Shown here piece after piece: positions 1-6,893 of a stretch of 64,000 nucleotides of DNA (positions are counted from its first letter, which is position 1; the number at the start of each line of letters is the position of its first letter). A program made the position numbers and the translations under genes. This stretch comes from Leclercia sp. S52. Lineage in GTDB: Bacteria > Pseudomonadota > Gammaproteobacteria > Enterobacterales > Enterobacteriaceae. Location: assembly GCF_039727615.1 (NCBI RefSeq), contig NZ_CP152474.1, forward strand, positions 1,922,001-1,986,000, given 5' to 3'. The notes beneath the pieces are model-generated. The model was given only the letters and a program-made list of their open reading frames with translations, did no database searches and had not been told where the DNA came from.

Positions 1-2
1 TT

Positions 3-242
3 GGTGGTGAGGTTCTACAAGAAATATCCATTACAGAAAAGAATGGAGAAAGGATCTATGACATTAAAGAACTAGGTAAAACAGTCTTTAGAGTTGTTGT
101 TACCATTGATGCTTATGATATGTGGACGCTTTCACTTAGTCGAAATAAAACTGTAGAGGCAGTAAGACAATACTTAAATCTACTAAAACGTGAAAATCTT
201 GATTTGATTGTAAATGAAGATCAGATCGAATGGATTGATTAA
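3..242 (+). CDS. 3' end of an unidentified gene
   Basis: An open frame enters from the left edge and stops at TAA 240-242, giving the last 79 residues of a protein whose start lies outside the window. The visible part is mixed alpha/beta and ends in LIVNEDQIEWID. I do not recognise the family. Codon use is AT-rich like the rest of the accessory region. A terminator-like hairpin follows within 20 bases, which supports this being the true end of a gene or operon. Confidence 0.6.
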   Translation, partial: GGEVLQEISITEKNGERIYDIKELGKTVFRVVVTIDAYDMWTLSLSRNKTVEAVRQYLNLLKRENLDLIVNEDQIEWID

Positions 243-260
243 GTACTGAATGATTCATGG

Positions 261-288
261 AGCCTCGCATCAGCGGGGCTTTATCATT
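261..288 (+). terminator. Rho-independent terminator after the first gene
   Basis: AGCCTCGC (261-268) pairs with GCGGGGCT (273-280), with one G-U pair and a four-base loop, and is followed by the T-rich TTATCATTTG. It sits 18 bases after the stop of the partial gene. Confidence 0.6.
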
Positions 289-534
289 TGTTATACTGTA
301 AATTTAGGGTAATGGCTTGGAGGTATAGAAAGCGGTACAAAGCTTACATAGTAAAGTAACAAATTTTAGATAAAGCTTCGCACCCGGTGGGTTTGAATTT
401 TCCGTGTAATTTAAAGCGAAACCTTTATATCATTACGGTTGTGAATGGTCAAGAAAAAATTTAAATTCCTCGATATTTTTTTTGAAAACTGTACAATAGC
501 GTCATAAACCAAAACCAACGGAGGAGTACGACCC
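289..534. other. Non-coding AT-rich stretch with possible promoter
   Basis: No open frame of useful length is seen. A TACAAT hexamer at 492-497 could be the -10 box for the small genes that start at 535 and 569, but I see no convincing -35 element at the right distance. A strong ribosome-binding site, GGAGGAG, closes the stretch at 520-526. Confidence 0.3.
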
Positions 535-543
535 ATGAGATGA
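535..543 (+). other. Candidate minigene ATG-AGA-TGA
   Basis: A near-perfect Shine-Dalgarno sequence GGAGGAG (520-526) lies 8 bases before ATG AGA TGA, encoding Met-Arg and then stop. A second ribosome-binding site, AGAGGAG, follows at 554-560 for the next gene. Two-codon minigenes of this form are known in phage lambda (the bar sites), where they trap peptidyl-tRNA. The use of the rare arginine codon AGA fits that pattern. It could equally be an upstream leader that tunes translation of the gene at 569, or chance. The function is inference. Confidence 0.35.
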
Positions 544-568
544 TTGTTAATTAAGAGGAGTAGCAAAG

Positions 569-944
569 ATGCGTAAAAAAAGAAAACAAAGATAAAAAGG
601 AAAAGGTCAGCCTTTTTTTTCCAGCTAATTATGATATTGGACTCTCACTAAAGGAAAAGGTAGGTTTGAGGCTTTTCTCAAAGCGTGAGGATTCCAACGA
701 TGAAATTATATGTCAGTACTTTTTTTCTGACATGATTAAAGTGCAAAGTATATTCTTGCCATATTCTTCTGATATTCAAATCATTACAGAAGAATTTCCG
801 CTATCTGAGAAAGGTTGTCAGGAATGCACACAAGCATTTAAGCACCCTATTTCAATGGAAATTGTACAAACAATACTTGAAACGAATTGTTTAGTAACAG
901 GACTTGTGGTCTATTCAAAGCCTTTACTGAAATTAGTTAAATAG
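569..944 (+). pseudogene. Small phage gene split by one extra A (frameshifted)
   Basis: A good ribosome-binding site (AGAGGAG, 554-560) precedes ATG at 569, but that frame stops after eight lysine/arginine-rich codons at 593-595. The +1 frame is open from 564 to the TAA at 942-944. Skipping one A in the seven-A run at 575-581 joins the two into a protein of about 124 residues that begins MRKKKENKDKKEKVSLFF. The downstream part alone has only a TTG start at 666 and no clear ribosome-binding site, so the joined frame is the better gene model. No family is recognised; the later part contains the residues GCQECTQAF. The split may be a sequencing error, a real mutation or slippage on the A run. 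Confidence 0.55.
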
Positions 945-1016
945 TATATCAATTCGATGGTGTTTTAAGTACTTCCAAACTAAATAATATAGTTAATAGT
1001 AATAGGGAGTACTTAA

Positions 1017-1190
1017 ATGAATTTGTTTAAAAAGTAAGCATATGAGATGGTGGGGGTTCTGCTCTACATTTTTGTGATAATCCCTTTTTTTTTAATAGTT
1101 TGCGTAATTTTTATGTTTTTAACGTTATTACTATGGCCTTTAAAGATACCAATGGTAAATAAATACGTAGAGCGAAAAGTGAAACGATAA
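1017..1190 (+). pseudogene. Small hydrophobic membrane protein with an early in-frame stop
   Basis: AGGGAG lies 7 bases before ATG 1017, which starts MNLFKK and then meets TAA at 1035-1037. The same frame continues without another stop to TAA 1188-1190 and encodes AYEMVGVLLYIFVIIPFF and further hydrophobic residues, ending in a lysine/arginine-rich tail. A 47-residue product could start at ATG 1047, but this has no good ribosome-binding site of its own, so it would need reinitiation after the first stop. The product would be a one- or two-helix inner-membrane protein. It may be broken by a nonsense mutation, or the first six codons may be a coupling leader. No family recognised. Confidence 0.4.
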
Positions 1191-1202
1191 TATGAAATAT
1201 GG

Positions 1203-1208
1203 TATAAT
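1203..1208 (+). promoter_or_regulatory. Candidate -10 box
   Basis: TATAAT at 1203-1208 is a perfect -10 hexamer, but the terminator-like hairpin at 1249-1277 follows it closely. It might drive a short attenuated transcript leading into the small gene at 1320. There is no clear -35 hexamer, so this is weak support. Confidence 0.25.
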
Positions 1209-1248
1209 ATAGATAAATCCCTATCACATATAATTTAATCCCCATAAA

Positions 1249-1277
1249 AAACTCCCAATGATCTGGGTGTTTTTTTT
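1249..1277 (+). terminator. Terminator-like hairpin with eight Ts
   Basis: ACTCCCA (1251-1257) pairs with TGGGTGT (1264-1270) with one mismatch and is followed by a run of T. It separates the hydrophobic small gene from the small gene at 1320. Confidence 0.6.
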
Positions 1278-1319
1278 GCGTTCAAAAATGAAGAAAAAGA
1301 ATTCCACAGAGAAAATGTT

Positions 1320-1472
1320 ATGAAAGAAACGAAGAAGCTATCAATTAGTACTAAATTAAATGAAAGACAGGTAGAGCTACTTGATAAGCTTATCCAGAAA
1401 GGAAAAGTTAAGACAAGAGCGGAAGCGTTGCAGTACTTAATAAATCTACAGCTAATTTTAGGTGAAAAATAA
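1320..1472 (+). CDS. 50-residue ribbon-helix-helix-like small protein
   Basis: ATG 1320 to TAA 1470-1472 encodes 50 residues. The pattern KLSISTKLNERQVELLDKLI followed by KTRAEALQYLINLQL fits a ribbon-helix-helix (CopG/Arc) fold: a short beta strand, then two helices. Such proteins bind DNA as dimers and are common as phage repressors or antitoxins; no toxin gene is adjacent. The ribosome-binding site is weak (AGAGAAA). The assignment comes from the residue pattern only. Confidence 0.5.
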   Translation: MKETKKLSISTKLNERQVELLDKLIQKGKVKTRAEALQYLINLQLILGEK

Positions 1473-1504
1473 ACGTTTGATACTGTCGTAAAAAGTATCG
1501 AGGC

Positions 1505-1527
1505 GTACTAACACGGAATGTTAGTAC
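1505..1527. promoter_or_regulatory. Inverted repeat before the HNH gene
   Basis: GTACTAACA (1505-1513) and TGTTAGTAC (1519-1527) are perfect inverted repeats around a five-base spacer, 20 bases before the HNH start. This could be an operator, for example for the small ribbon-helix-helix protein just upstream, or an RNA hairpin. No T run follows, so it is not a standard terminator. Confidence 0.4.
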
Positions 1528-1546
1528 ATATCATGGATGTTAGAAC

Positions 1547-2008
1547 ATGGAAGTTTGGAAAAAAACAGCTTATACAAATTATGAAGTAAGTAACTTAGGC
1601 AGAGTGCGTAATACTAAAACAGGTAAAATATTAAAGGGGCATATTAACGATGGGAATGGTTATCGGACAGTATCACTTTCAACTCAAAATGGCACAGTAA
1701 CAATAGAAGTACATCGATTAGTAGCAATAACATACTTAGGTTTTGAAGCTGGTAAAGTAGTACATCATTTAGATGAGAATAAATTGAATAATCAACTTAT
1801 CAATTTAGAGTGGGTTACTCAGCAACAAAACGTACAGGCATCAGTAAGACCAAGAATTACTAATCCGAAACTAACGCCAGCACAGAAACAAGTTGTGAAA
1901 GAATTATATTCAAATGGTATGTCATGTATAAAAATCACGGCACATTGTAATCAACTATGGGGAAGAACAACTACAAGAGCGACGTATACACGCATTGTGA
2001 GAAACTAA
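1547..2008 (+). CDS. NUMOD4/HNH homing endonuclease
   Basis: 153 residues. Residues 1-30 (MEVWKKTAYTNYEVSNLGRV) match the NUMOD4 DNA-binding module of phage homing endonucleases. Residues 56-92 hold an HNH nuclease motif with the typical VHRLVA start, the HHLDENKLNNQLINLEWVT core and its catalytic histidines. The C-terminal 60 residues, rich in basic and aromatic residues, probably help DNA recognition. The family makes site-specific cuts and spreads as free-standing mobile genes in phages. Codon use is AT-rich like its neighbours. A terminator follows directly. Confidence 0.85.
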   Translation: MEVWKKTAYTNYEVSNLGRVRNTKTGKILKGHINDGNGYRTVSLSTQNGTVTIEVHRLVAITYLGFEAGKVVHHLDENKLNNQLINLEWVTQQQNVQASVRPRITNPKLTPAQKQVVKELYSNGMSCIKITAHCNQLWGRTTTRATYTRIVRN

Positions 2009-2018
2009 AGAAGTATCG

Positions 2019-2048
2019 AGTGCTGGTATGTGGATGCCAGTACTTTTT
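2019..2048 (+). terminator. Terminator after the HNH gene
   Basis: AGTGCTGG (2019-2026) pairs with CCAGTACT (2037-2044), with one G-U pair and a ten-base loop, followed by Ts. The preceding word AAGTATCGAG also occurs near 1494 upstream of the HNH gene, so short flanks on the two sides of the gene are partly repeated. Confidence 0.55.
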
Positions 2049-2068
2049 AAGTAAAGGAAATTATTATA

Positions 2069-2542
2069 ATGAAAAAAAATAATGAAGAATTCAAATCTAT
2101 TCAAGGTGGGTTTAGTAGCTATAAAAATGATCTTACAGTTGAAGCAAAACGTCTAATCATCAGTACAATCAGTGAAGCGATGAAAAGTAGTAACAAGCCT
2201 TATTCAGCGGCTAAAGTGTACTATGTAGTATATAACGCAAGTACTTTGAACTTTGACGGCGTGAAGTACTGGCTACAACGCTACTACGCGACGCACCGAG
2301 GCGAACCACTGCCACAGGACGCAACCATACGTAAGTACGTTACCGTAGTGAAGAAGGTAGCGAAGGTACTGGTAGAGGCACATACGCAGGGTTTAAAACT
2401 CTTCAAGACTGCCGAGGAAGGGAAGCACTACATGAATGAAGAACAGCAGTATCAATTCAAGACTCTGATTGATGAAGGCGTAGCAACAGAGGATCTGATG
2501 GACGCCTTAAAAAATATGATTGATAAAAACGAGAACCAATAG
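2069..2542 (+). CDS. Unidentified 157-residue protein
   Basis: ATG 2069 (with AAAGGAAA just upstream) to TAG 2540-2542. The protein is charged and mostly helical, with a middle stretch (about residues 45-70) rich in tyrosine, including KVYYVVYNAS and WLQRYYATHRG, then basic residues near 85-95. It has no signal peptide or membrane segment. I do not recognise a family; a DNA-binding or phage regulatory protein is possible but not shown. Its 3' end overlaps the terminator that follows. Confidence 0.6.
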   Translation: MKKNNEEFKSIQGGFSSYKNDLTVEAKRLIISTISEAMKSSNKPYSAAKVYYVVYNASTLNFDGVKYWLQRYYATHRGEPLPQDATIRKYVTVVKKVAKVLVEAHTQGLKLFKTAEEGKHYMNEEQQYQFKTLIDEGVATEDLMDALKNMIDKNENQ

Positions 2543-2573
2543 GTTCTTAATTGATGCATTTGGTTCTCGTTTT
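2526..2573 (+). terminator. Strong hairpin at the end of the 157-residue gene
   Basis: A 14-base perfect inverted repeat: AAAACGAGAACCAA (2526-2539) and TTGGTTCTCGTTTT (2560-2573), ending in T. The left arm overlaps the last codons. A further partial copy, AAACGAGAACTA, lies near 2682. Confidence 0.65.
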
Positions 2574-2631
2574 GAATATTTTTAGAACCTAAAAATGCTT
2601 TTAATTTGCAATATTATGCATTTGAGTGCTA

Positions 2632-2668
2632 TTTTTATGCATAAATTATGGTTTTTATGCATAAATTA
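2632..2668. repeat. Tandem 17-base repeat with ATGCAT core
   Basis: TTTTTATGCATAAATTA occurs at 2632-2648 and again at 2652-2668, a 20-base period. Each copy has the palindrome TTATGCATAA. Two more ATGCAT words lie just upstream (2554-2559 and 2616-2621). The spacing of about two helical turns suits a protein-binding array such as operators or replication iterons, but no partner is evident. Confidence 0.45.
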
Positions 2669-3041
2669 AGCAGCCTGTGTAAAAACGAGAACTATATTAA
2701 TATTAACCCATACCCATAACTTTATAAGTATATGAGACTTACATATTTCCAGTCTCAAAGAGCCTATTCGCTTTGCTCATAGTCTCTATAAAACTCAAAA
2801 TAAGATCGAAACTTGCGTTTTGCCAGTCCCTAAAGGAACTACAAAAGCCGCCGAGTTCCATTACTCGCTTTCGCTCAGTCAGGTAACAGTACTGACAAAG
2901 GACTACTCAAAGTAATTCGTGAGTACGACGCCCGAGTCAAGCTACTAGCCCAGCTACCGAACGGAGCGAAAGCATAGTGTGTGGCTATATTTGAGTCTTA
3001 AAACGATACCGAAGGGGAGCGAATACAATAAGATTGGTGAA
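2669..3041 (+). ncRNA. Non-coding stretch, candidate structured RNA
   Basis: About 370 bases have no convincing gene but many complementary words. TGAGACT (2733-2739) pairs with AGTCTCA (2751-2757). GAGC (2760-2763) pairs with GCTC (2775-2778). GCTTTCGCTC (2867-2876) pairs with GAGCGAAAGC (2964-2973) and would enclose a hairpin GTCAG/CTGAC (2878-2882 and 2892-2896). The layout suggests a branched RNA. No known RNA family is recognised and the strand is uncertain; this is inference from complementarity. Confidence 0.3.
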
Positions 3042-3143
3042 ATGGACATGGTTATTACTACAGGCGTAATATTCCTAGGAGCGTCACTGTATGGATCTGT
3101 GACTTTGAAACGGATCAGTACTTTCATATGGTCACTAGTATGA
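3042..3143 (+). CDS. Possible 33-residue hydrophobic peptide
   Basis: ATG 3042 to TGA 3141-3143 encodes MDMVITTGVIFLGASLYGSV and a basic/hydrophobic tail. A single membrane segment is possible. The ribosome-binding site is poor (GGTGA) and the stop lies inside a hairpin. Listed as possible only. Confidence 0.25.
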   Translation: MDMVITTGVIFLGASLYGSVTLKRISTFIWSLV

Positions 3144-3150
3144 AAGTACT
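3117..3150. terminator. Perfect 12-base stem between opposing genes
   Basis: AGTACTTTCATA (3117-3128) and TATGAAAGTACT (3139-3150) form a perfect stem with a ten-base loop, 9 bases from the stop of the minus-strand DUF2971 gene. There is no long T run on either side, so it may act as an RNA 3' end stabiliser or a weak two-way terminator. Confidence 0.45.
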
Positions 3151-3159
3151 AATCATCGA

Positions 3160-4218
3160 TCATTCAATACTGGTAACAGGTAAACCACTTACATTAGCCA
3201 ATGTGATCTCTTTGGGTATTAGGTCAAAAGTACCTTTTACCTCTTCCATCTGAAAGAACTTAACAGGGCTTGTTCGGTTTGATAAAGCTGACATGATGCT
3301 AAATTTGACCGTATCCTTACAACGCAGGCCAAAGGATACACTCTCAAGAATAAATGGTGACTGTTGTAGCCCTGGTTTGCCAATCATTCGATACTCGTTT
3401 TCATATTCCCACTTCTTTGACTTAACGTAGTAAATCGCATTATTAACTATAGCCTTAACACTACTCGAATTATTAACTAATTCATGAAGTTGACTAGTAG
3501 AAACGGTACGAATTCCATCATAATCTACTGCTTTGATTTTATTTTCAGAGGCAAATCCTTCAGGTTCTCCGGGTAAGCGATAACCGCAGCAGAAACCTTG
3601 ATGATCGTCTGAATAGTGTGCCCACATAAGCTGACAATCATTGTCTCTAGCTAATGACAAAACACCAATGTTACGACTAGTCAACAACTCAGATTTTATT
3701 AAGTCCTCGTATATTCCGATAGCAACATGACTCATTTTGGGAGTAAGACTATCTTCAATATGTTCCAAAAAGATATCAATCTTATTTTTCAATTCTTCAA
3801 TTTGTGCATCTTCAAATTTATTATATTCATGCTTGGTTTTTGTATTTTGTGTGTTATGTTTTCCAAGTAATTCATCTTCACGAAAAATAAGTCCTAACGA
3901 TACAGGGTTTGAAAGAGTGAGTCCAAGTGAGATAGGTTGTGGGTGTTTTATTTTGTCACCTTGATAATTAAGATATTTCATGACAGGTGTTCGTAAGGCT
4001 TTTAATTCACGAGCCTGCGTATCAAACATGAGTTGTGCTGCTATTTCACGTAATTTCTTAATATCACTCAAGTCGTCTATAATTGACGGCTGACAGTCGA
4101 AAGGGTCATTAAACGAAACCGGATCAGCAAGGTAAACAGTATCATTTATTAAAGAGTCTAAGCTGTACAAGCTGAACGCTCTATATTTGTATAAAATGCG
4201 AGGGATTACCTTATTCAT
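3160..4218 (-). CDS. DUF2971 family protein
   Basis: 352 residues, ATG at 4218. The DUF2971 signatures appear in order: LYKYRAF (9-15), a FNDPFD motif (36-41), SLARDNDCQLMWAHYSDDHQG (about 188-208) and KKWEYENEYRMIGKPG (268-283). The family's biochemical role is not established; its members are common in mobile and defence-linked regions. About 60 residues in the middle (100-160) are charged and may be an insertion. It is soluble, with no signal peptide. It lies at the downstream end of the minus-strand accessory block but is separated from the next gene by over 400 bases, so it is probably transcribed on its own. Family assignment is firm; function is unknown. Confidence 0.75.
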   Translation of the reverse strand: MNKVIPRILYKYRAFSLYSLDSLINDTVYLADPVSFNDPFDCQPSIIDDLSDIKKLREIAAQLMFDTQARELKALRTPVMKYLNYQGDKIKHPQPISLGLTLSNPVSLGLIFREDELLGKHNTQNTKTKHEYNKFEDAQIEELKNKIDIFLEHIEDSLTPKMSHVAIGIYEDLIKSELLTSRNIGVLSLARDNDCQLMWAHYSDDHQGFCCGYRLPGEPEGFASENKIKAVDYDGIRTVSTSQLHELVNNSSSVKAIVNNAIYYVKSKKWEYENEYRMIGKPGLQQSPFILESVSFGLRCKDTVKFSIMSALSNRTSPVKFFQMEEVKGTFDLIPKEITLANVSGLPVTSIE

Positions 4219-4449
4219 TTCATTACCCTTTGAAGTACTTACCTTATCATTATCAATTATTACTCAAGAATAGTCAAAACCAATTATTAGCGTTTTGAGC
4301 TAAAGGATTCTATGTGTAACTTAGCTTAAACATCATTTAGATTTTATAATTATATAATCAGTAATAAATCAAAAGTTGTTTATAAAATGTAAAATGTAAA
4401 CCGAACAGGTTACGTATACAATGGTGTAAAATTTACATCAGAACGCGAC
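4219..4449. other. Intergenic AT-rich stretch
   Basis: This is the upstream region of the DUF2971 gene (minus strand), which must contain its promoter, but I could not fix -35/-10 boxes with confidence. On the plus strand an open frame continuous with the small gene at 4450 starts after a stop near 4387 and lacks a start codon. Confidence 0.3.
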
Positions 4450-4626
4450 ATGCGACATATCAACGTCCTTATTGATAAAAAGCCAGAAGTGAAAGCGTAC
4501 ATTCAGTCATTAGAAGGATGCATTACAATACAACACAATATCATTCTTAAATATGAACCTGATGCACAGAGGTTTAAAGATGAACTTACGTTAGATGAAG
4601 AACGGATTAATAGAACTGGAATGTAG
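4450..4626 (+). CDS. 58-residue ORF, possibly a gene remnant
   Basis: ATG 4450 to TAG 4624-4626. The same frame is open further upstream and encodes RTGYVYNGVKFTSERD just before the ATG, protein-like sequence without a start codon. There is no ribosome-binding site before ATG 4450. I read it as the remnant of a longer gene that lost its 5' end. It is followed at once by a terminator, which supports a former gene end here. The family is not recognised. Confidence 0.35.
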   Translation: MRHINVLIDKKPEVKAYIQSLEGCITIQHNIILKYEPDAQRFKDELTLDEERINRTGM

Positions 4627-4628
4627 TA

Positions 4629-4653
4629 GGGGGCGTGATGCCCCTTATATTTT
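4629..4653 (+). terminator. Terminator at 4630
   Basis: GGGGC (4630-4634) and GCCCC (4640-4644) form a short GC stem followed by TTATATTTT. It ends the plus-strand ORF at 4450 and abuts the stop of the minus-strand gene that ends at 4645. Confidence 0.55.
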
Positions 4654-5352
4654 AATGCAAGATTTATCAAAATAATGATCGAAATTCTTATGTAATGATA
4701 GGAATGATTTATAACATTTAGAGAATTCTTGGTATGAGGCATCAAGTGCTGATAATTTTGATTTTACATATTCAGGTGAATCTAAACTAGTTTTTTGTTT
4801 TAGTTTAAGAGCTTTAACTTCTGTCCAAAATTCTTTATGGTTAGTGTTAAGTTGGATATACGCTAATCTTATTTGATCGAGTGACTTAGATGATTTTTGT
4901 GTGAGATTCCATCCCAAACTCGAAAGTTTTCTCAGGTTACGTTGTATTCCTATGATCGCTGCATTTCCTTTCATTGATATTGCTAAACCTCTATTACATT
5001 CATCTAAATTACAGTGAACATCAAGATTATAATCAGTAAATTGAGTATAAACATCGAGACTCATATTATGGCGATATATTTCAAATACCACATTCGAAAA
5101 CTCGTGGAGGTCATTGAAAATGATATCCTTGGCTAAAATATAAGCATCTTCATCTTTTCTTTCTCTCAGCCAGTCCTTAGCATTCATCGCGGCATAAACA
5201 GCAGCACCTGCCATAAGAGCGTTTGAAAAGGCACTGATCCAGTCAGTTAGCATCTTTCCGCCATCGTTGAACAGTGCTTTAAGTAAGGTCAAAGTACCAA
5301 CTATGCATAAGGCACTTACCGAACCAATTAGAATTTTATTAGTTTTATTCAC
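4645..5352 (-). CDS. Two-helix membrane protein of unknown function (copy A)
   Basis: 235 residues with a GTG start at 5352. Residues 5-28 and about 38-58 are hydrophobic helices joined by a short loop (NDGGKMLTDW). The remaining 170 residues are a charged helical cytoplasmic domain. The N-terminal third resembles the protein at 7370-8119: DWISAFSNALMAGAAVYAA against DWWAALSAVATVGTLAVAL, both followed by a W, charged residues and AY. So the two are probably paralogues. A third, truncated copy of the same start lies at 6674-6781. The layout (two membrane helices plus helical domain) recalls SLATT-type effector proteins of bacterial conflict systems, but I see no signature that proves this. It lies downstream of the GTPase gene on the same strand. 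Confidence 0.6.
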   Translation of the reverse strand: MNKTNKILIGSVSALCIVGTLTLLKALFNDGGKMLTDWISAFSNALMAGAAVYAAMNAKDWLRERKDEDAYILAKDIIFNDLHEFSNVVFEIYRHNMSLDVYTQFTDYNLDVHCNLDECNRGLAISMKGNAAIIGIQRNLRKLSSLGWNLTQKSSKSLDQIRLAYIQLNTNHKEFWTEVKALKLKQKTSLDSPEYVKSKLSALDASYQEFSKCYKSFLSLHKNFDHYFDKSCIKI

Positions 5353-5410
5353 TGATAATCCAACTATTCTGTAATTGAAATCTGTTAGTACTTAACGGTA
5401 CACTATGATT

Positions 5411-5466
5411 CCCCTGTTCAGTACCGTCCGTCTATTCGGGGTTTGTTACCTGGTGCTGTTCAGGGG
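5411..5466. repeat. Hairpin element R1 of a three-member family
   Basis: CCCCTGTTCAGTACC (5411-5425) faces GGTGCTGTTCAGGGG (5452-5466). The arms pair except for a two-base internal mismatch and one G-U pair. The element lies between the GTPase stop (5514) and the start of membrane protein A (5352). The stretch from about 5330 to 5470 is clearly related in sequence to 6757-6895 (element R2). No T run follows on the minus strand, so a simple terminator is unlikely. Confidence 0.6.
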
Positions 5467-5513
5467 AATAATTAACTAATTATCAATGAATTAAATAATT
5501 ATCTCAAAGAGAA

Positions 5514-6521
5514 TCAAAACCACGAATCAAAGAAGCTTGAGATCTTGTCACAAACATAATCTTTGGCCTTTTTAAGAGGCTCTCTCACAATTTTTGGAAT
5601 TGGAGCATTATCTATAATGGAGTCAAGAACGTCTTTTACCGCTTCGGTAAATCCCTTTTTTGATTCTTGCTTAACCTCTTCAGTTTTATTTTCTTCACGA
5701 AGAGTACTATACACCGCAGCTTTGGAACGCTTCGGTAATCTTAAAACCATTTTTTTGACAAGATTGCTGATATTGTATTTTAACGGAGCCGATACCGATA
5801 TACATCCATTATTATTCTCAAACAATCGACTGTAGATATCAATTTCTTTACGCTCAAGGTTTTCTATTTGTGTAGCAGAAGGGCGTTTCTTAGAACCATC
5901 CCATTCGTATGAGGGTTCAATCTTGTCAGCTTGGTTTATTACAAACAAGATTTTATCTTCAGCTCTAAGTGGCTTAATAACATTTTTGTAGAAATTTTCA
6001 TCAGGACCGAGTGCTCTGTCGTCAGCTTTGATCACCCATAAAATCAGGTCAAGTGTTGGTATTAATTCTTGATAAAGAGTCTTATATTCGATATCTCTTG
6101 CTTCGCTTTCACCCACTCCTGGCAAATCAATAAGGGTAAGTTTTCTGCCCCCAACGTCAATTTGTAATTCTTCAAGTTTTCTTGTGCAAGCCTCTACATG
6201 GCTAACTTTACATACATCCTGCTGGAATATTGCATTACACAATGACGATTTTCCTACGCCGGTTTTACCCATGACGCCAATGCGAGGTTCATAGTCTATA
6301 ACTTCTGTCAGTTTTTTCTTAGTATATCGAGAGATATCAGGAGGCAGGGATGATAAGATATCGTCTAAAATTTTAGACTTTTTATTAGCTGTATCACCAT
6401 CAACGTGTTTGTCAATATTATCAGTTTCATTTTGATTAGCACTTGACACTTCTGAAAGGCGTTTGTTTACATTTTGAATTACTTCAAGTTGCTGATTAAT
6501 TATCTTCGACCACGATCCCAT
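5514..6521 (-). CDS. YfjP/YeeP-like P-loop GTPase
   Basis: 335 residues, ATG 6521. The GTPase motifs are complete: G1 GKTGVGKS (85-92), a threonine near 113 as likely G2, G3 DLPGVGES (132-139), G4 NQAD (196-199) and a G5-like SAP near 243. The domain matches the Era-like YfjP/YeeP/YkfA group found in E. coli prophages, also distantly like immunity-related GTPases. About 75 residues of charged helix precede the domain. The last 80 residues include two lysine/glutamate-rich helices and an amphipathic end (ISSFFDSWF) that could touch membranes. It would bind and hydrolyse GTP, probably as an oligomer; the target is unknown. Its neighbours on both sides are two-helix membrane proteins, one of them a remnant. 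Confidence 0.8.
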   Translation of the reverse strand: MGSWSKIINQQLEVIQNVNKRLSEVSSANQNETDNIDKHVDGDTANKKSKILDDILSSLPPDISRYTKKKLTEVIDYEPRIGVMGKTGVGKSSLCNAIFQQDVCKVSHVEACTRKLEELQIDVGGRKLTLIDLPGVGESEARDIEYKTLYQELIPTLDLILWVIKADDRALGPDENFYKNVIKPLRAEDKILFVINQADKIEPSYEWDGSKKRPSATQIENLERKEIDIYSRLFENNNGCISVSAPLKYNISNLVKKMVLRLPKRSKAAVYSTLREENKTEEVKQESKKGFTEAVKDVLDSIIDNAPIPKIVREPLKKAKDYVCDKISSFFDSWF

Positions 6522-6673
6522 TTTAAATCCTTATAAGCAATTGAATTTTTATCCTTTTATAAGGATTTATTAACAAAATGTCAATTAGTTCCCACGAAAT
6601 CCTTACGACGGTGACTTAAGTCAAATTAACTTGATTACTAATGAAAGATGTTATAATGCAACAAATAAGATTT
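6522..6673. other. Intergenic stretch before the GTPase gene
   Basis: 152 AT-rich bases upstream of the GTPase start (minus strand). A ribosome-binding site AAGGAT lies just before its ATG. No further gene is seen. The far end abuts the truncated duplicate at 6674. Confidence 0.3.
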
Positions 6674-6781
6674 TCATGACTGTAAGCTTGTCGTACTAAA
6701 CACGGCTTTAAGCAATACTAAACTACCAACATTATACAGTGTAATTACTAATCCAAATATTATGTTATTAGTCTTGTTCAC
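6674..6781 (-). pseudogene. Truncated duplicate of membrane protein A
   Basis: On the minus strand, GTG at 6781 starts MNKTNNIIFGLVITLYNVGS and continues LVLLKAVF before drifting and stopping at 6674-6676. This aligns with the first 28 or so residues of copy A (MNKTNKILIGSVSALCIVGT, then LTLLKALF). The DNA before the start is also shared (element R2 against R1). It is therefore the start of a duplicated gene whose body has been lost, leaving a 35-residue frame. Confidence 0.65.
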
Positions 6782-6841
6782 TGATAATTCATCAATTCTG
6801 TAATTGATACCTGTAAGTACTAACATGTACACTACTGAATT

Positions 6842-6893
6842 ACCCTGTCCAGTACCATGTTTGGGGTTTGTTTGTTGCGGTACTGTTCAGGGT
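6842..6893. repeat. Hairpin element R2
   Basis: ACCCTGTCCAGTACC (6842-6856) faces GGTACTGTTCAGGGT (6879-6893), pairing except for two bases. It sits between the stop of the 143-residue gene (6901) and the start of the truncated duplicate, just as R1 sits before copy A. Confidence 0.6.

Noticed and set aside
381..410. tRNA fragment as a possible integration scar
   Set aside because: GGTGGGTTTGAATTTTCC looks slightly like a T-arm, but no T-stem pairing or acceptor end is present.
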